NCBI GenBank assembly: GCA_002496385.1 | Contig: DAJR01000046.1 | Coordinates: forward strand, 5,868 to 45,121 | DNA length: 39,254 bases | Direction: 5' to 3' | Source of the DNA: Methanomassiliicoccales archaeon UBA147 | GTDB taxonomy: Archaea > Thermoplasmatota > Thermoplasmata > SG8-5 | Shown: piece by piece, positions 16,020-23,265 of the stretch | Layout: the number at the start of each line of letters is the position of its first letter | Numbering within the stretch: the stretch's first letter is position 1 | Program-made: the position numbers and the translations under genes | The notes under the pieces: model-generated | Seen by the model: only the letters and a program-made list of their open reading frames with translations | What the model was told of the DNA's origin: nothing | Database searches by the model: none

Positions 16020-17252
16020 TCATATCATGTGCACGATCAATCCTGACCGCAGCTTCGGCTCGAACCATGTTGATTTGGGAGGCATGACATTGCCCGAATC
16101 GGCGACGCTGAACAGCTGGTCCAGTGTCACGGGGTACAATGAGAAGGCTACCTTGAACTTACCCGAGTTCACGAGCCTCTCAAGTTCCCCGGTGCCGCGA
16201 ATGCCGCCTATGAATTTTATCCTTGTGTCGGTGCGCGGGTTTTTGATTCCGAGAATCGGGTCAAGCAGGTTGTCCTGCAGGATGCTGGCATCTATGCTCT
16301 TAACCGGGTCGTTCGCGGGGTATGTCCCGGGCTTGGGTTCCAGTGAATGCCACATGTTGCCAAGGTACATCGAGAACCTGTGCGCGGAATCTGGACTTGA
16401 GCCCGCGTTGGATTTGATGATGAAATTGTCGCCGACAAGCTGGAGGAACTCTTTCTCGCCAAGGCCGTTCAGGTCCGTCACTGCCCTGTTGTAGGCCATT
16501 ATCCTCATGTGGCTCTTGGGGAATATCACTGCCATGAAGAAGTTGTACTCTTCATTCCCAGTGTGGTTCGGGTTGGCCCCTTTCCGCTGCCTGGCAACGA
16601 TTGAGCCGGCCGCGCTCCTGTGATGGCCGTCCGCAACATACAGGCAGGGGATATCGCTGAATATTTTGGATATCTCGCCTGATCTTTCGTTTGGAACGAG
16701 CCAGACCGTGTGGCGCACATTGTCCGCGGACACGAAGTCGCATTCCGGCGCACCTGCGCAAACCTCGGCCTGCAGGCAGTTCAGCTCCTTGCTGTCCGGG
16801 TAAGTGAGAAACACAGGCCCGACCTGTGCGTTCAGTGCCATGATATGCCTCACCCTGTCATTTTCTTTTTCGGGCCGCGTGAACTCGTGCTTCTTGATCA
16901 AGCCTGCGTCATATTCCTGCACGGAGACCGCGGCCACGAGCCCGGTCTGGGAATGGTGCTCCATTATCTGCCGATAGAAGTAGAAGCTGGGGCTTTCATC
17001 CCGGGCCATGGTTCCGTCGGAAACAAATTTGCCCAGGTTGTCAGCGGCCTTCTTGTAAACCGCGTCGCTGTACGGGTCTGTCTCCGGGGGCAGGTCTATC
17101 TCGGATTTATTGACATGCAGGAAGCTCAGGTCGTTGCCCTTCGCCATCTCCCTGGCCTCGTTGGAATCCAGAACATCATACGGGGGAGCAGCCACCTTTT
17201 CTGCGAGATTGTTCTTGGGTCTGAGGCCCGCGAACGGTCTGACTGTGACCAT
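16020..17252 (-). CDS. DUF1015 family protein, third gene of a serine operon
   Basis: The 410-residue protein has the DUF1015 (COG4198) signature: VRPFAGLRP at the start, AAPPYDVLDSNEA, FYFYRQ, HEFTRPEKENDR and the strongly conserved YVADGHHRSAAG. Length fits the family. Its biochemical role is not established to my knowledge. The DGHHR motif recalls the ParB/SerK-like fold of free-serine kinases. The gene begins 4 nt after the stop of serA, behind the serC-like gene. A role in phosphoserine/serine conversion is therefore a reasonable inference, because no phosphoserine phosphatase gene is in the window. The family call is firm; the function is inference only. Confidence 0.85.
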   Translation of the reverse strand: MVTVRPFAGLRPKNNLAEKVAAPPYDVLDSNEAREMAKGNDLSFLHVNKSEIDLPPETDPYSDAVYKKAADNLGKFVSDGTMARDESPSFYFYRQIMEHHSQTGLVAAVSVQEYDAGLIKKHEFTRPEKENDRVRHIMALNAQVGPVFLTYPDSKELNCLQAEVCAGAPECDFVSADNVRHTVWLVPNERSGEISKIFSDIPCLYVADGHHRSAAGSIVARQRKGANPNHTGNEEYNFFMAVIFPKSHMRIMAYNRAVTDLNGLGEKEFLQLVGDNFIIKSNAGSSPDSAHRFSMYLGNMWHSLEPKPGTYPANDPVKSIDASILQDNLLDPILGIKNPRTDTRIKFIGGIRGTGELERLVNSGKFKVAFSLYPVTLDQLFSVADSGNVMPPKSTWFEPKLRSGLIVHMI

Positions 17253-17256
17253 GCTA

Positions 17257-18156
17257 TCACTTGCCTTTCAGTTTCTCAAGGACAGCCTCGGCCACCATCA
17301 CACCGGCCCTGTACTGGCCTTCATCGGTCTGAGCGCCTATGTGGGGTGTGCATATCAGATTGGGCAGCTCGAGCAGCTTGCTGCCGGCGGGCGGCTCGGT
17401 CTCGAAAACGTCCAGGCAGGCGGCCCTGACCTTGCCCGATTTCATCGCGTCATAGAGGGCGTTCTCATCAATCGTGCCGCCCCTGGCGACATTCAGAATC
17501 ACGACGCCGTCTTTCATCTTTGCGAACTGCTCGGGGCCTATCATGTGCTTCGTCTCGGGGGTGAGGGGCAGGTGCAGGGTGATGAAATCGCTCCTTGAAA
17601 CGAGGCCGGCCAAGTCGACATTCTCATATTTGTCGCTCTTGACGTACGGATCGTAGGCCAGTACGCTCATGCCGAATGCGACGGCGCGTTCCGCGACTGC
17701 CTGGCCTATCCTGCCGATGCCTGCGACTCCGATAGTTTTGCCGTAAACTTCCTTGCCCTTCAGGGTCTTCTTCTCCCATTTCCCGGCCTTGGTGGTGTTG
17801 GTCCCGGCGACAATGTCCCTGTACGAGGCCAGTATGAACGTGAATGTCAGTTCGGCCACAGAAATGGTGGTCGCGGTGGGCGTGTTCACCACGGTTATGC
17901 CCTTTGACTTGGCATGCTCCACGTCAACATTGTCCAGGCCTATCCCGGCGCGGCCTATCACCTTGAGCTTGGGCGCGGCGTCTATCAGGGCCTTGGTGAC
18001 CTTGGTGGCCGCCCGCACGACTATGGCGTCGCAATCCGCGATCAGCTTGGGGAGGTTCTCCTTCGGCTCGTCCCATGCCCTGACCACGGTGTGCCCCCCG
18101 GCCTCCATCTTCTTCACGCCGTCCATTGCCAGTTTGTCCGAGACGAGTATCTTCAC
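17257..18156 (-). CDS. serA: D-3-phosphoglycerate dehydrogenase, short form
   Basis: The 299-residue NAD-dependent dehydrogenase oxidises 3-phosphoglycerate in the first step of serine synthesis. It has the substrate-domain GRAGIGLDNVDV, the nucleotide loop GVAGIGRIG (residues 143-151), Arg225 in NVARGGTIDE, Glu254 in FETEPP and His272 in CTPHIGA. It ends right after the catalytic domain and lacks the C-terminal ACT domain that gives serine feedback, so it is a short-type enzyme. It starts 1 nt after the aminotransferase stop and is followed 4 nt later by the DUF1015 gene. The operon context makes SerA more likely than a generic 2-hydroxyacid dehydrogenase. Confidence 0.9.
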   Translation of the reverse strand: MKILVSDKLAMDGVKKMEAGGHTVVRAWDEPKENLPKLIADCDAIVVRAATKVTKALIDAAPKLKVIGRAGIGLDNVDVEHAKSKGITVVNTPTATTISVAELTFTFILASYRDIVAGTNTTKAGKWEKKTLKGKEVYGKTIGVAGIGRIGQAVAERAVAFGMSVLAYDPYVKSDKYENVDLAGLVSRSDFITLHLPLTPETKHMIGPEQFAKMKDGVVILNVARGGTIDENALYDAMKSGKVRAACLDVFETEPPAGSKLLELPNLICTPHIGAQTDEGQYRAGVMVAEAVLEKLKGK

Positions 18157-18157
18157 T

Positions 18158-19231
18158 TCACTCCCCCCAGATGTCGTCGATGTGGTAGAGCAGAGACTTT
18201 ATCTCGTTCGGGGTCCACTCGCCCATGTGGCCGATCCTGAATGTCTTTTCCTTCAGGTCGCCGTAGCCGTTTGCTATCTGGTACCCCCTCTTGCCGAGTT
18301 CCTTGTTCAGGGCACCAATGTCCTTCCCGAGCGTGTTGGCTATCGTCGAAACAGTGACGGACTCGTAACCGGGCTCAGGGAACATCTTCATCTTCTTTGA
18401 CGCCCATTTCCGTGTCAGCTCGGCCATCGCCAGGTGCCTCTCGTACCTTGCCTTCGGGCCTTCCTTGAGCATGCGGTCGAGCTGGTAATCGAGCGCGAAC
18501 ATAAGGCTCACGTTGGGGGTCGTCGGGTTCTGCTGCTTCTTCTGATAATAATCATGTATCGCGATGAGGTCGGTGTAATGTCCCCTGCCCGGGACGGTCC
18601 TGGCCCGCTCTACGGCCGCGTCCGAATAGAGACCCATGCATAGTCCGGGGGGCAGCGCAAAGCATTTCTGGGTGGAGGTGAACATTATGTCAGCATTGAG
18701 TTTTTCCGGGACAAGGTAATCTCCGCCGGCAGAAGATACTGCATCCACCACGAACATCATGTCGGGATATTCTTTTTTAATGGCCTTCCCTATGTCCTCG
18801 ATGGGGTTTCTGACCCCGGTGGCGGTCTCGTTATGGACGATTATAGCGGTGTCATATTTGTTCTTGGCCAAGGCCTCCATGACCATATCCGGCTTTATTG
18901 CTTTTCCCGGCTCTACTGTCAGTGGATCGACCTGCTTTCCAGAGTCGCGGATGGTCTCGTACATGCGCTTGGAGAACGCACCGCAAACGCCCGCCAGGGC
19001 CCGTTCTTTCACCATGTTGCGGGCAGTGATGTCCATCCAGATGGTTCCTGAGGCGGTCAGGACGGTCCTGTTCCTCCGGGTCTCAAAGTACTTGCCCAAT
19101 TTGTCGATGATGCCTGTGTACAGTGCCGTGTATTCCGAGCTCCTGTGCCCAATCAGCCACTTGGTCTGCTGTTGCAGAATCTCGACCGGAGATTCTGTCG
19201 GTCCGGGAATCAACAATCTCTTGTGGGACAT
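18158..19231 (-). CDS. Class V aminotransferase, likely phosphoserine aminotransferase
   Basis: The 357-residue PLP enzyme has the PLP lysine at residue 189 (FTSTQKCFALPPG), the aspartate in FVVDAVSSAGG, and the N-terminal LLIPGPTESP typical of the SerC/serine-pyruvate/alanine-glyoxylate branch. Family membership alone cannot separate phosphoserine aminotransferase from serine-glyoxylate aminotransferase. Being first in an operon with serA points to conversion of 3-phosphohydroxypyruvate to phosphoserine. The ATG at 19231 has GAGGT at 19238-19242 and a TATA-like box at 19263-19272. Confidence 0.82.
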   Translation of the reverse strand: MSHKRLLIPGPTESPVEILQQQTKWLIGHRSSEYTALYTGIIDKLGKYFETRRNRTVLTASGTIWMDITARNMVKERALAGVCGAFSKRMYETIRDSGKQVDPLTVEPGKAIKPDMVMEALAKNKYDTAIIVHNETATGVRNPIEDIGKAIKKEYPDMMFVVDAVSSAGGDYLVPEKLNADIMFTSTQKCFALPPGLCMGLYSDAAVERARTVPGRGHYTDLIAIHDYYQKKQQNPTTPNVSLMFALDYQLDRMLKEGPKARYERHLAMAELTRKWASKKMKMFPEPGYESVTVSTIANTLGKDIGALNKELGKRGYQIANGYGDLKEKTFRIGHMGEWTPNEIKSLLYHIDDIWGE

Positions 19232-19262
19232 AGAATTACCTCGACAGATATTTGGAAGGTGC

Positions 19263-19272
19263 CTATTAATGT
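19263..19272 (-). promoter_or_regulatory. TATA box for the serine operon
   Basis: The sequence ctattaatgt is centred about 36 nt before the ATG at 19231. This leaves a leader of about 10 nt that holds the GAGGT ribosome site. Confidence 0.45.
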
Positions 19273-19278
19273 TTTCAG

Positions 19279-19782
19279 CTAGCGGTATTCCGGGAATTGG
19301 CCTGCCTTATGCCGCTTCGCAAGATCGATATAGGTTGCCGCGTTCTTCCTGGCGTATTCGCCGAGCGACGCATCTCCTTCCCTCACAATTTTCCCGGGCA
19401 CGCCGACAACAAGGCTTCCCGGCGGGATGACGGCGCCTTCCTTCACCACTGCGCCCGCAGCCACAATCGAGCCCTTTCCGACGACCGCCCTGTTGAGTAC
19501 CGCGGCCTTCATCCCAATGATCACATCATCCCCGACGGTCGCGCCGTGGACCACGCAGCCGTGGCCCATTGACACATTCTCCCCTATCCGGGTGCCTGTG
19601 TCGGTGGTGACGTGTATGACGCAGCAATCCTGGACGTTGGAGCCGCGGCCAATCCTTATCGGGGCCTCGTCTCCGCGTATCACCGCGTTTGGCCAGACCC
19701 CGCAATCTTCCGCAATCTCGACGTCGCCGATTATCACCGCGGTCCTGTGAACATAGCATGATTCGTGCACCTTGGGCTTCAT
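19279..19782 (-). CDS. Gamma-class carbonic anhydrase-like left-handed beta-helix protein
   Basis: The 167-residue protein is a hexapeptide-repeat (left-handed beta-helix) protein with the three metal-binding histidines of the gamma-carbonic anhydrase family: His57 in CVIHV, and His74 and His79 in GHGCVVHG. The VIRGDEAPIRIG segment with Arg36 and Asp38 is also present. It is the short YrdA/CaiE-like type without the acidic loop of the archaeal enzyme Cam, so carbonic anhydrase activity is not certain. A TATA box at 19805-19814 makes the ATG leaderless. It is not tightly linked to the serine operon. Confidence 0.85.
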   Translation of the reverse strand: MKPKVHESCYVHRTAVIIGDVEIAEDCGVWPNAVIRGDEAPIRIGRGSNVQDCCVIHVTTDTGTRIGENVSMGHGCVVHGATVGDDVIIGMKAAVLNRAVVGKGSIVAAGAVVKEGAVIPPGSLVVGVPGKIVREGDASLGEYARKNAATYIDLAKRHKAGQFPEYR

Positions 19783-19804
19783 GCGCGGGGGATTGTCCAG
19801 GACA

Positions 19805-19814
19805 GATAAGAATA
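19805..19814 (-). promoter_or_regulatory. TATA box for the gamma-CA-like gene
   Basis: On the minus strand this reads tattcttatc, centred about 28 nt before the ATG at 19782. Confidence 0.4.
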
Positions 19815-19869
19815 TTGCCCACTGGATTTTGGCGGGCGATTACAGGTTCCATGACTTTCTATTGAAAAG

Positions 19870-19877
19870 TTTTAATA
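19870..19877 (+). promoter_or_regulatory. TATA box for the small unknown gene
   Basis: The run ttttaata is centred about 27 nt before the ATG at 19901. This supports that start over the longer frame from 19772, which overlaps the divergent gene. Confidence 0.5.
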
Positions 19878-19900
19878 GTGTGGCAGCTTATCCAAACCCG

Positions 19901-20143
19901 ATGAAGACATACCTCACCATGATGTTCAGCACCGAGGGGAACCTCCCGTCCGAGATAGTGGACAGGCTGCAGATGATAGGGTTCAAGCCCTGCACGGGCA
20001 ACTATGACTTCGTGTATGAGTGGGGGAAGAATGCCAGTGTCGAGGACACAATCTACTTCGCGGACAAGGTTCATGAGGTCCTCAAGAACATGGGCGTAAT
20101 GTTCAGGCTCGAGACCGACGACGGCCGGGCTGAATCGTTATAG
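19901..20143 (+). CDS. Small conserved-looking protein of unknown function
   Basis: This 80-residue acidic protein (MKTYLTMMFSTEGNLPSEIV... ending DDGRAESL) has an apparent strand-helix-strand-helix order. The order is MKTYLTMMF, a PSEIVDRLQMIGF helix, a YDFVYEWG strand, and a SVEDTIYFADKVHEVLKNM helix before VMFRLET. This suggests a ferredoxin-like alpha/beta sandwich, as in small regulatory or nuclease-like folds, but I see no catalytic motif. The clear TATA spacing and GC-rich third positions indicate a real gene. It precedes nadC on the same strand by about 70 nt; nadC seems to have its own promoter. Function is not known to me. Confidence 0.6.
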   Translation: MKTYLTMMFSTEGNLPSEIVDRLQMIGFKPCTGNYDFVYEWGKNASVEDTIYFADKVHEVLKNMGVMFRLETDDGRAESL

Positions 20144-20193
20144 ACAACCTTCCCTATTTCTTGGCAAGCTACTTTTATTCGGGCTGTCCATAA

Positions 20194-20201
20194 GCTTTTT
20201 A
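20194..20201 (+). promoter_or_regulatory. TATA-like box for nadC
   Basis: The sequence gcttttta is centred about 27 nt before the in-frame ATG at 20225 and only 15 nt before the ATG at 20213. A second candidate is acttttat at 20171. The promoter therefore favours the shorter protein start. Confidence 0.35.
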
Positions 20202-20212
20202 CCTTTGAAAAC

Positions 20213-21049
20213 ATGGCTGGGCGCATGACCGAGCCCCATGAGTTCCTTGCCGAGGACGTCGGCTCCGGCGACATCACTTCGGAGGCATTGGCCGCGCACG
20301 CAAATGTGAAGGCCGCCATAATCGCCAAGGACGATTGCGTGGTCGCGGGAATGGATGTGGCTGCGGAGATATTCCGGCATGTCGGGTTGGATGTGAAAAT
20401 AATTGTTCGCGACGGGGAGAACGTGAGGAAGGGCACCGCCGTTATGGAGATTTACGGCCCGGCCCGCGCGCTGCTGGGCTCGGAGAGGTTGGCCCTCAAC
20501 TTCGTCATGAGGCTAAGCGGCATAGCCACTGCCACCCGGAAGCTTGTGGATGCCTGCCGGCCGCTGAACCCAAACATTAAAATTGCCGCCACCAGGAAGA
20601 CCACGCCGGGCCTGAGGAAGTTTGAGAAGGACGCCGTTGAGCTGGGAGGGGGCATCCGCCACCGGGAGGGACTCTATGACCAGTTCCTCATCAAGGACAA
20701 TCATCTGAAGATCGTTGGCTCGGTTGCAGAGGCGGTGAGGCTGGCTAAGGCGTACCGGCCGGGCATGAAGATTGAGGTTGAAGTAACAGACATCAAGATG
20801 GCCGAGGAAGCTTCGTACGCGGGGGCGGACATCATCATGCTTGACAACATGAGCCCTGCACAGGCGGCGAAAGCCGCGGCTGCGATCAGGAATGTCAATC
20901 CCAAGGCAATCGTGGAGATCTCCGGGGGCATCACGCCTGACAACATCCGAGGCTATGCGGGGTTCGCTGATGTTATTTCACTGGGGTGGCTGACACACTC
21001 CGTCAGGGCGGTTGATTTTTCGCTGGAGATAAAATATGTCGGAAAATGA
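20213..21049 (+). CDS. nadC: Nicotinate-nucleotide pyrophosphorylase (quinolinate phosphoribosyltransferase)
   Basis: The 278-residue enzyme converts quinolinate and PRPP to nicotinate mononucleotide in de novo NAD synthesis. It has the N-terminal EDVGSGDIT, NFVMRLSGIATATRK, the active-site block AATRKTTPGLRKFEK, GGGIRHREGLYDQFLIKDNH, LDNM and VEISGGITPDNI. Length is normal. The start may be 20213 or 20225 (MTEPHEFLAEDV); promoter spacing favours 20225. Its last 14 nt overlap the start of the SLC13 carrier gene, so translation of the two is probably coupled. nadA and nadB are not in the window. Confidence 0.93.
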   Translation: MAGRMTEPHEFLAEDVGSGDITSEALAAHANVKAAIIAKDDCVVAGMDVAAEIFRHVGLDVKIIVRDGENVRKGTAVMEIYGPARALLGSERLALNFVMRLSGIATATRKLVDACRPLNPNIKIAATRKTTPGLRKFEKDAVELGGGIRHREGLYDQFLIKDNHLKIVGSVAEAVRLAKAYRPGMKIEVEVTDIKMAEEASYAGADIIMLDNMSPAQAAKAAAAIRNVNPKAIVEISGGITPDNIRGYAGFADVISLGWLTHSVRAVDFSLEIKYVGK

Positions 21050-22547
21050 TAAGGCGGGAGCCGATGAGAGGCGTTTCAACCTCTTGGAGGAAATACGGGA
21101 TGGGGTGGGGTTGGTGCCATCCCGATTATCAAGGTTGAGGTGGATACGGGCTCCTCGCGGTTCCAGGTATTTCGAGGGCATTTATTCCAAGAAATATTTC
21201 TTCATTTGCGTGTTCGCCTCGCTGTTCACATACTTCGCGCTTTCGGGCCAGGACGAACCGGTCAGAAGGGTTGGTGCCGTATTCGTTTTCGCTGCCAGTT
21301 GCTGGCTCTTCGAGGTATTTCCCATATACATAACCGGGCTAATGATACCCGTTGCCCTGACCCTTACAGGGGTTTACTCTCCCTCGGAATCGTTCTCTTC
21401 ATTCGCCAACCCGGTGATATTCCTGTTGCTGGGGGGCCTGGTCATTGGCCAGTCCTTCAGGAAATATGGCCTTGACAAAAGGCTAGCTTACAGCGTTCTT
21501 CTGCGATCCAAAGGAAACCTGGACAGCATTGTCCTTCTCCTCATGCTTGTGACAGCATTCCTGAGTATGTGGATGTCCAACACCGTTGCAGTTGCCATAT
21601 TATTACCGGTAGCCCTGACAATACTCGCATCGGTTCCTGACAAGTACAAAAATTTCAAGAAAAAATTGCTCATAGGCATGATAGTTAGTGCCACCCTGGG
21701 CGGCATGGCCATGCTCACGGGCAGCACGCCAAACATGATCGCTGCAGCGTTCTTGGCCCAGGAGGGCGAGTTCGGGTACATACACTGGGCATACTACGGT
21801 GTCCCAGTAGTGCTGGCGACCCTGACCGTCTCCTACCTCGTGCTCAGGAGAGTGTACCCGTCACCCAGCACCACCCTGGACATCGAGGAAGTGCGCAGGC
21901 AGTCTGAGGATCTGGGGGAGATGAGCCCGAAACAGAGAAGGGTCATCAATGTATTCATTTTGACTATATGTCTGTGGTTCTTCGGTAGCGAGGTGGAGAT
22001 TCTGCTGGGGCTTCCGGCGTCTGTGTCCAGCGCAGCCATTGTGTCAATATTGGCAGTACTAATCATGTTCGGCCTTGACCTCCTGGACCTCAGAGACATG
22101 ACGTCGGTCCAGTGGGAGATAATGTTCCTCGTGGGCGGCGGAATCATGCTTGGTTACGCCATGATGGACTCCGGAGCCGCCGCGGTAATCGGCAACTCAA
22201 TTGTGGACATCGGAGGCGCTTATCCGGTTGCACTGATGCTGCTGGCATTCATCTTCATCAGCATAGCCATGACCAACTTCATATCCAACAGTGCCACTGC
22301 GGCAATACTCATCCCCATATCCATGGAAGTTTCCCGGGCCCTTGAATTCAGCCCGGTGCCATTTGTCATGGCAGTAGCCTTGGCCAGCTCCGTTGCCTTC
22401 ATCACGCCGATCGGTACTCCATCCACGGCACTGGTGTACTCCACCGGCCTCGTGGACAAGAAGTTCCTTGTGAAAAATGGCGTGTTGCTTGGCGCCTTGG
22501 CAGCTTTGATAATATTGGTTTTCGTGTGGGCCCTGCCTGTTCCTTGA
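21036..22547 (+). CDS. SLC13/DASS-type anion (dicarboxylate/sulfate) transporter
   Basis: The 503-residue polytopic membrane protein has about 11-13 membrane segments after a charged N-terminal tail of about 50 residues. The two Ser-Asn-Thr-type motifs of the DASS family are present: WMSNTVAVAILLP and, in the second repeat, FISNSATAAILIP. FITPIGTPSTALVY is the second half-motif. These proteins carry di- or tricarboxylates or sulfate, usually with sodium. Overlap with nadC by 14 nt on the same strand suggests joint expression, and a link to a dicarboxylate such as aspartate or quinolinate is possible but unproven. A stem-loop at 22600-22622 follows the stop. Confidence 0.85.
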   Translation: MSENDKAGADERRFNLLEEIRDGVGLVPSRLSRLRWIRAPRGSRYFEGIYSKKYFFICVFASLFTYFALSGQDEPVRRVGAVFVFAASCWLFEVFPIYITGLMIPVALTLTGVYSPSESFSSFANPVIFLLLGGLVIGQSFRKYGLDKRLAYSVLLRSKGNLDSIVLLLMLVTAFLSMWMSNTVAVAILLPVALTILASVPDKYKNFKKKLLIGMIVSATLGGMAMLTGSTPNMIAAAFLAQEGEFGYIHWAYYGVPVVLATLTVSYLVLRRVYPSPSTTLDIEEVRRQSEDLGEMSPKQRRVINVFILTICLWFFGSEVEILLGLPASVSSAAIVSILAVLIMFGLDLLDLRDMTSVQWEIMFLVGGGIMLGYAMMDSGAAAVIGNSIVDIGGAYPVALMLLAFIFISIAMTNFISNSATAAILIPISMEVSRALEFSPVPFVMAVALASSVAFITPIGTPSTALVYSTGLVDKKFLVKNGVLLGALAALIILVFVWALPVP

Positions 22548-22599
22548 ATGATGAAAATAACCATGTACGGGACAGCAAAGTAAATAAACAAGGTTTCAT

Positions 22600-22622
22600 G
22601 TGGGGGTTTCCACCAACCCCAC
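22600..22622 (+). terminator. Stem-loop after the SLC13 gene
   Basis: GTGGGGGTT pairs with AACCCCAC, 8 bp with one bulged G, about 50 nt after the stop. It is possibly a terminator or the start of the repeat-rich tRNA locus. A second small hairpin (CCAAT-GAG-ATTGG, 22623-22635) follows directly. Confidence 0.35.
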
Positions 22623-22643
22623 CCAATGAGATTGGTTGAGAAA

Positions 22644-22795
22644 GCCCGGTAGTGTTCCGGCGCGAATCTCAGGATTCGGCCTGATGCTGACGAAGGCAGA
22701 AAGAAAAGTAATCTAGTACGCCCCGGTAGTGTTTCGGGCCAATCTGAGGATTGGTTCTCACACTAACGGGGCTAAGCTGGCCAAGTAAATCATAT
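22644..22795 (+). repeat. Two tandem 76-77-bp units beginning with the tRNA-Asp 5' sequence
   Basis: Units start at 22644 and 22720, and the tRNA itself starts at 22796, giving a spacing of 76. Each begins GCCC(C)GGTAGTGT, identical or nearly so to the first 13 bases of the tRNA, and each ends in a spacer like aagtaaatcatat. Instead of an anticodon arm and T-arm they fold as one long hairpin. In unit 2, GCCCCG pairs with CGGGGC and TAGTGT with ACACTA. An inner stem CCAATC/GATTGG is closed by TGAG. Unit 1 keeps the inner stem with different bases (CGAATC/GATTCG, loop TCAG), which is covariation. They are not functional tRNAs. Confidence 0.6.
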
Positions 22796-22868
22796 GCCCC
22801 GGTAGTGTAGTGGCCTATCATGAAGCCCTGTCGAGGCTTCGACTCGGATTCAAATTCCGACCGGGGCG
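22796..22868 (+). tRNA. tRNA-Asp (anticodon GTC)
   Basis: The sequence forms a full cloverleaf. The acceptor is GCCCCGG/CCGGGGC with discriminator G. The D-arm is GTGTAGTGGCCTATCAT. The anticodon stem AAGCC/GGCTT holds loop CTGTCGA with GTC at positions 34-36. The T-arm is CGGATTCAAATTCCG. It has no intron and no encoded CCA (the next bases are CC then a T-run). It lies inside a cluster of repeats: its 5' bases recur twice upstream and its 3' bases recur three times downstream. Confidence 0.93.
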
Positions 22869-23252
22869 CCTTTTGTTTCTATTAATTCTTTATTCATAAT
22901 CAACAAAAGGCACCAATGTTTGGTTATCGATAATAGCCGGTCTTTCGCCGGCTATTGGTTTTACATTGTTCAAAGTGAAGCCAGCGATCCGACCGGGGCG
23001 CCTTTAGTTTTCAATTATTTATTGTTCACAATCAACAAAAGGCGCCAATGTTTGGTTATTGAACATAGCCGGTCTCTCGCTGGCTATTGATCTTACATTG
23101 TTCAAAGTGAAGCCAGCGATCCGACCGGGGCACTTTATATTCATAATCTACAAAAGGCACCAATGTTTGGTTATCGATAATAGCCGGTCTTTCGAAAAAC
23201 ATTGTGAACGGATTGCAGATAGATAGTTTTTCGATCCGACCGGAGCGCCTGT
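22856..23252 (+). repeat. Tandem repeat array seeded by tRNA-Asp 3' ends (units of 132, 132 and 115 bp)
   Basis: The tRNA 3' end TCCGACCGGGGCGCC (22856-22870) recurs at 22988 (identical), 23120 (ending CACT) and 23235 (CCGGAGCGCC). This delimits units of 132, 132 and 115 bp. Units 1 and 2 are about 87% identical by my count. Each has an arm pair GGCGCCTTTTGTT/AACAAAAGGCRCC that begins inside the tRNA acceptor sequence. Each also has a 8-9-bp hairpin AATAGCCGG/CCGGCTATT (22932-22956 in unit 1) enclosed by CAATGT/ACATTG. In unit 2 the hairpin keeps pairing through a G-T change. Unit 3 lacks part of the first spacer and has a different right half, bounded by TCGAAAAAC/GTTTTTCGA (23192-23234). 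No ORF lies within. The pattern resembles stacked insertions at a tRNA attachment site. Confidence 0.8.
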
Positions 23253-23265
23253 TGTTTTTGGTGCT

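Noticed and set aside
19772..20143. Longer 123-residue form of the small unknown gene
   Set aside because: It would overlap the divergent gamma-CA-like gene, and the TATA box places the start at 19901.
22644..22772. H/ACA guide RNAs
   Set aside because: The hairpin shape is suggestive, but only one unit has an ANA-like triplet after the stem and no clear guide match was tested.
22856..23252. CRISPR array
   Set aside because: Repeats are long, contain the variable parts within the unit, are seeded by a tRNA end, and no cas gene is nearby.
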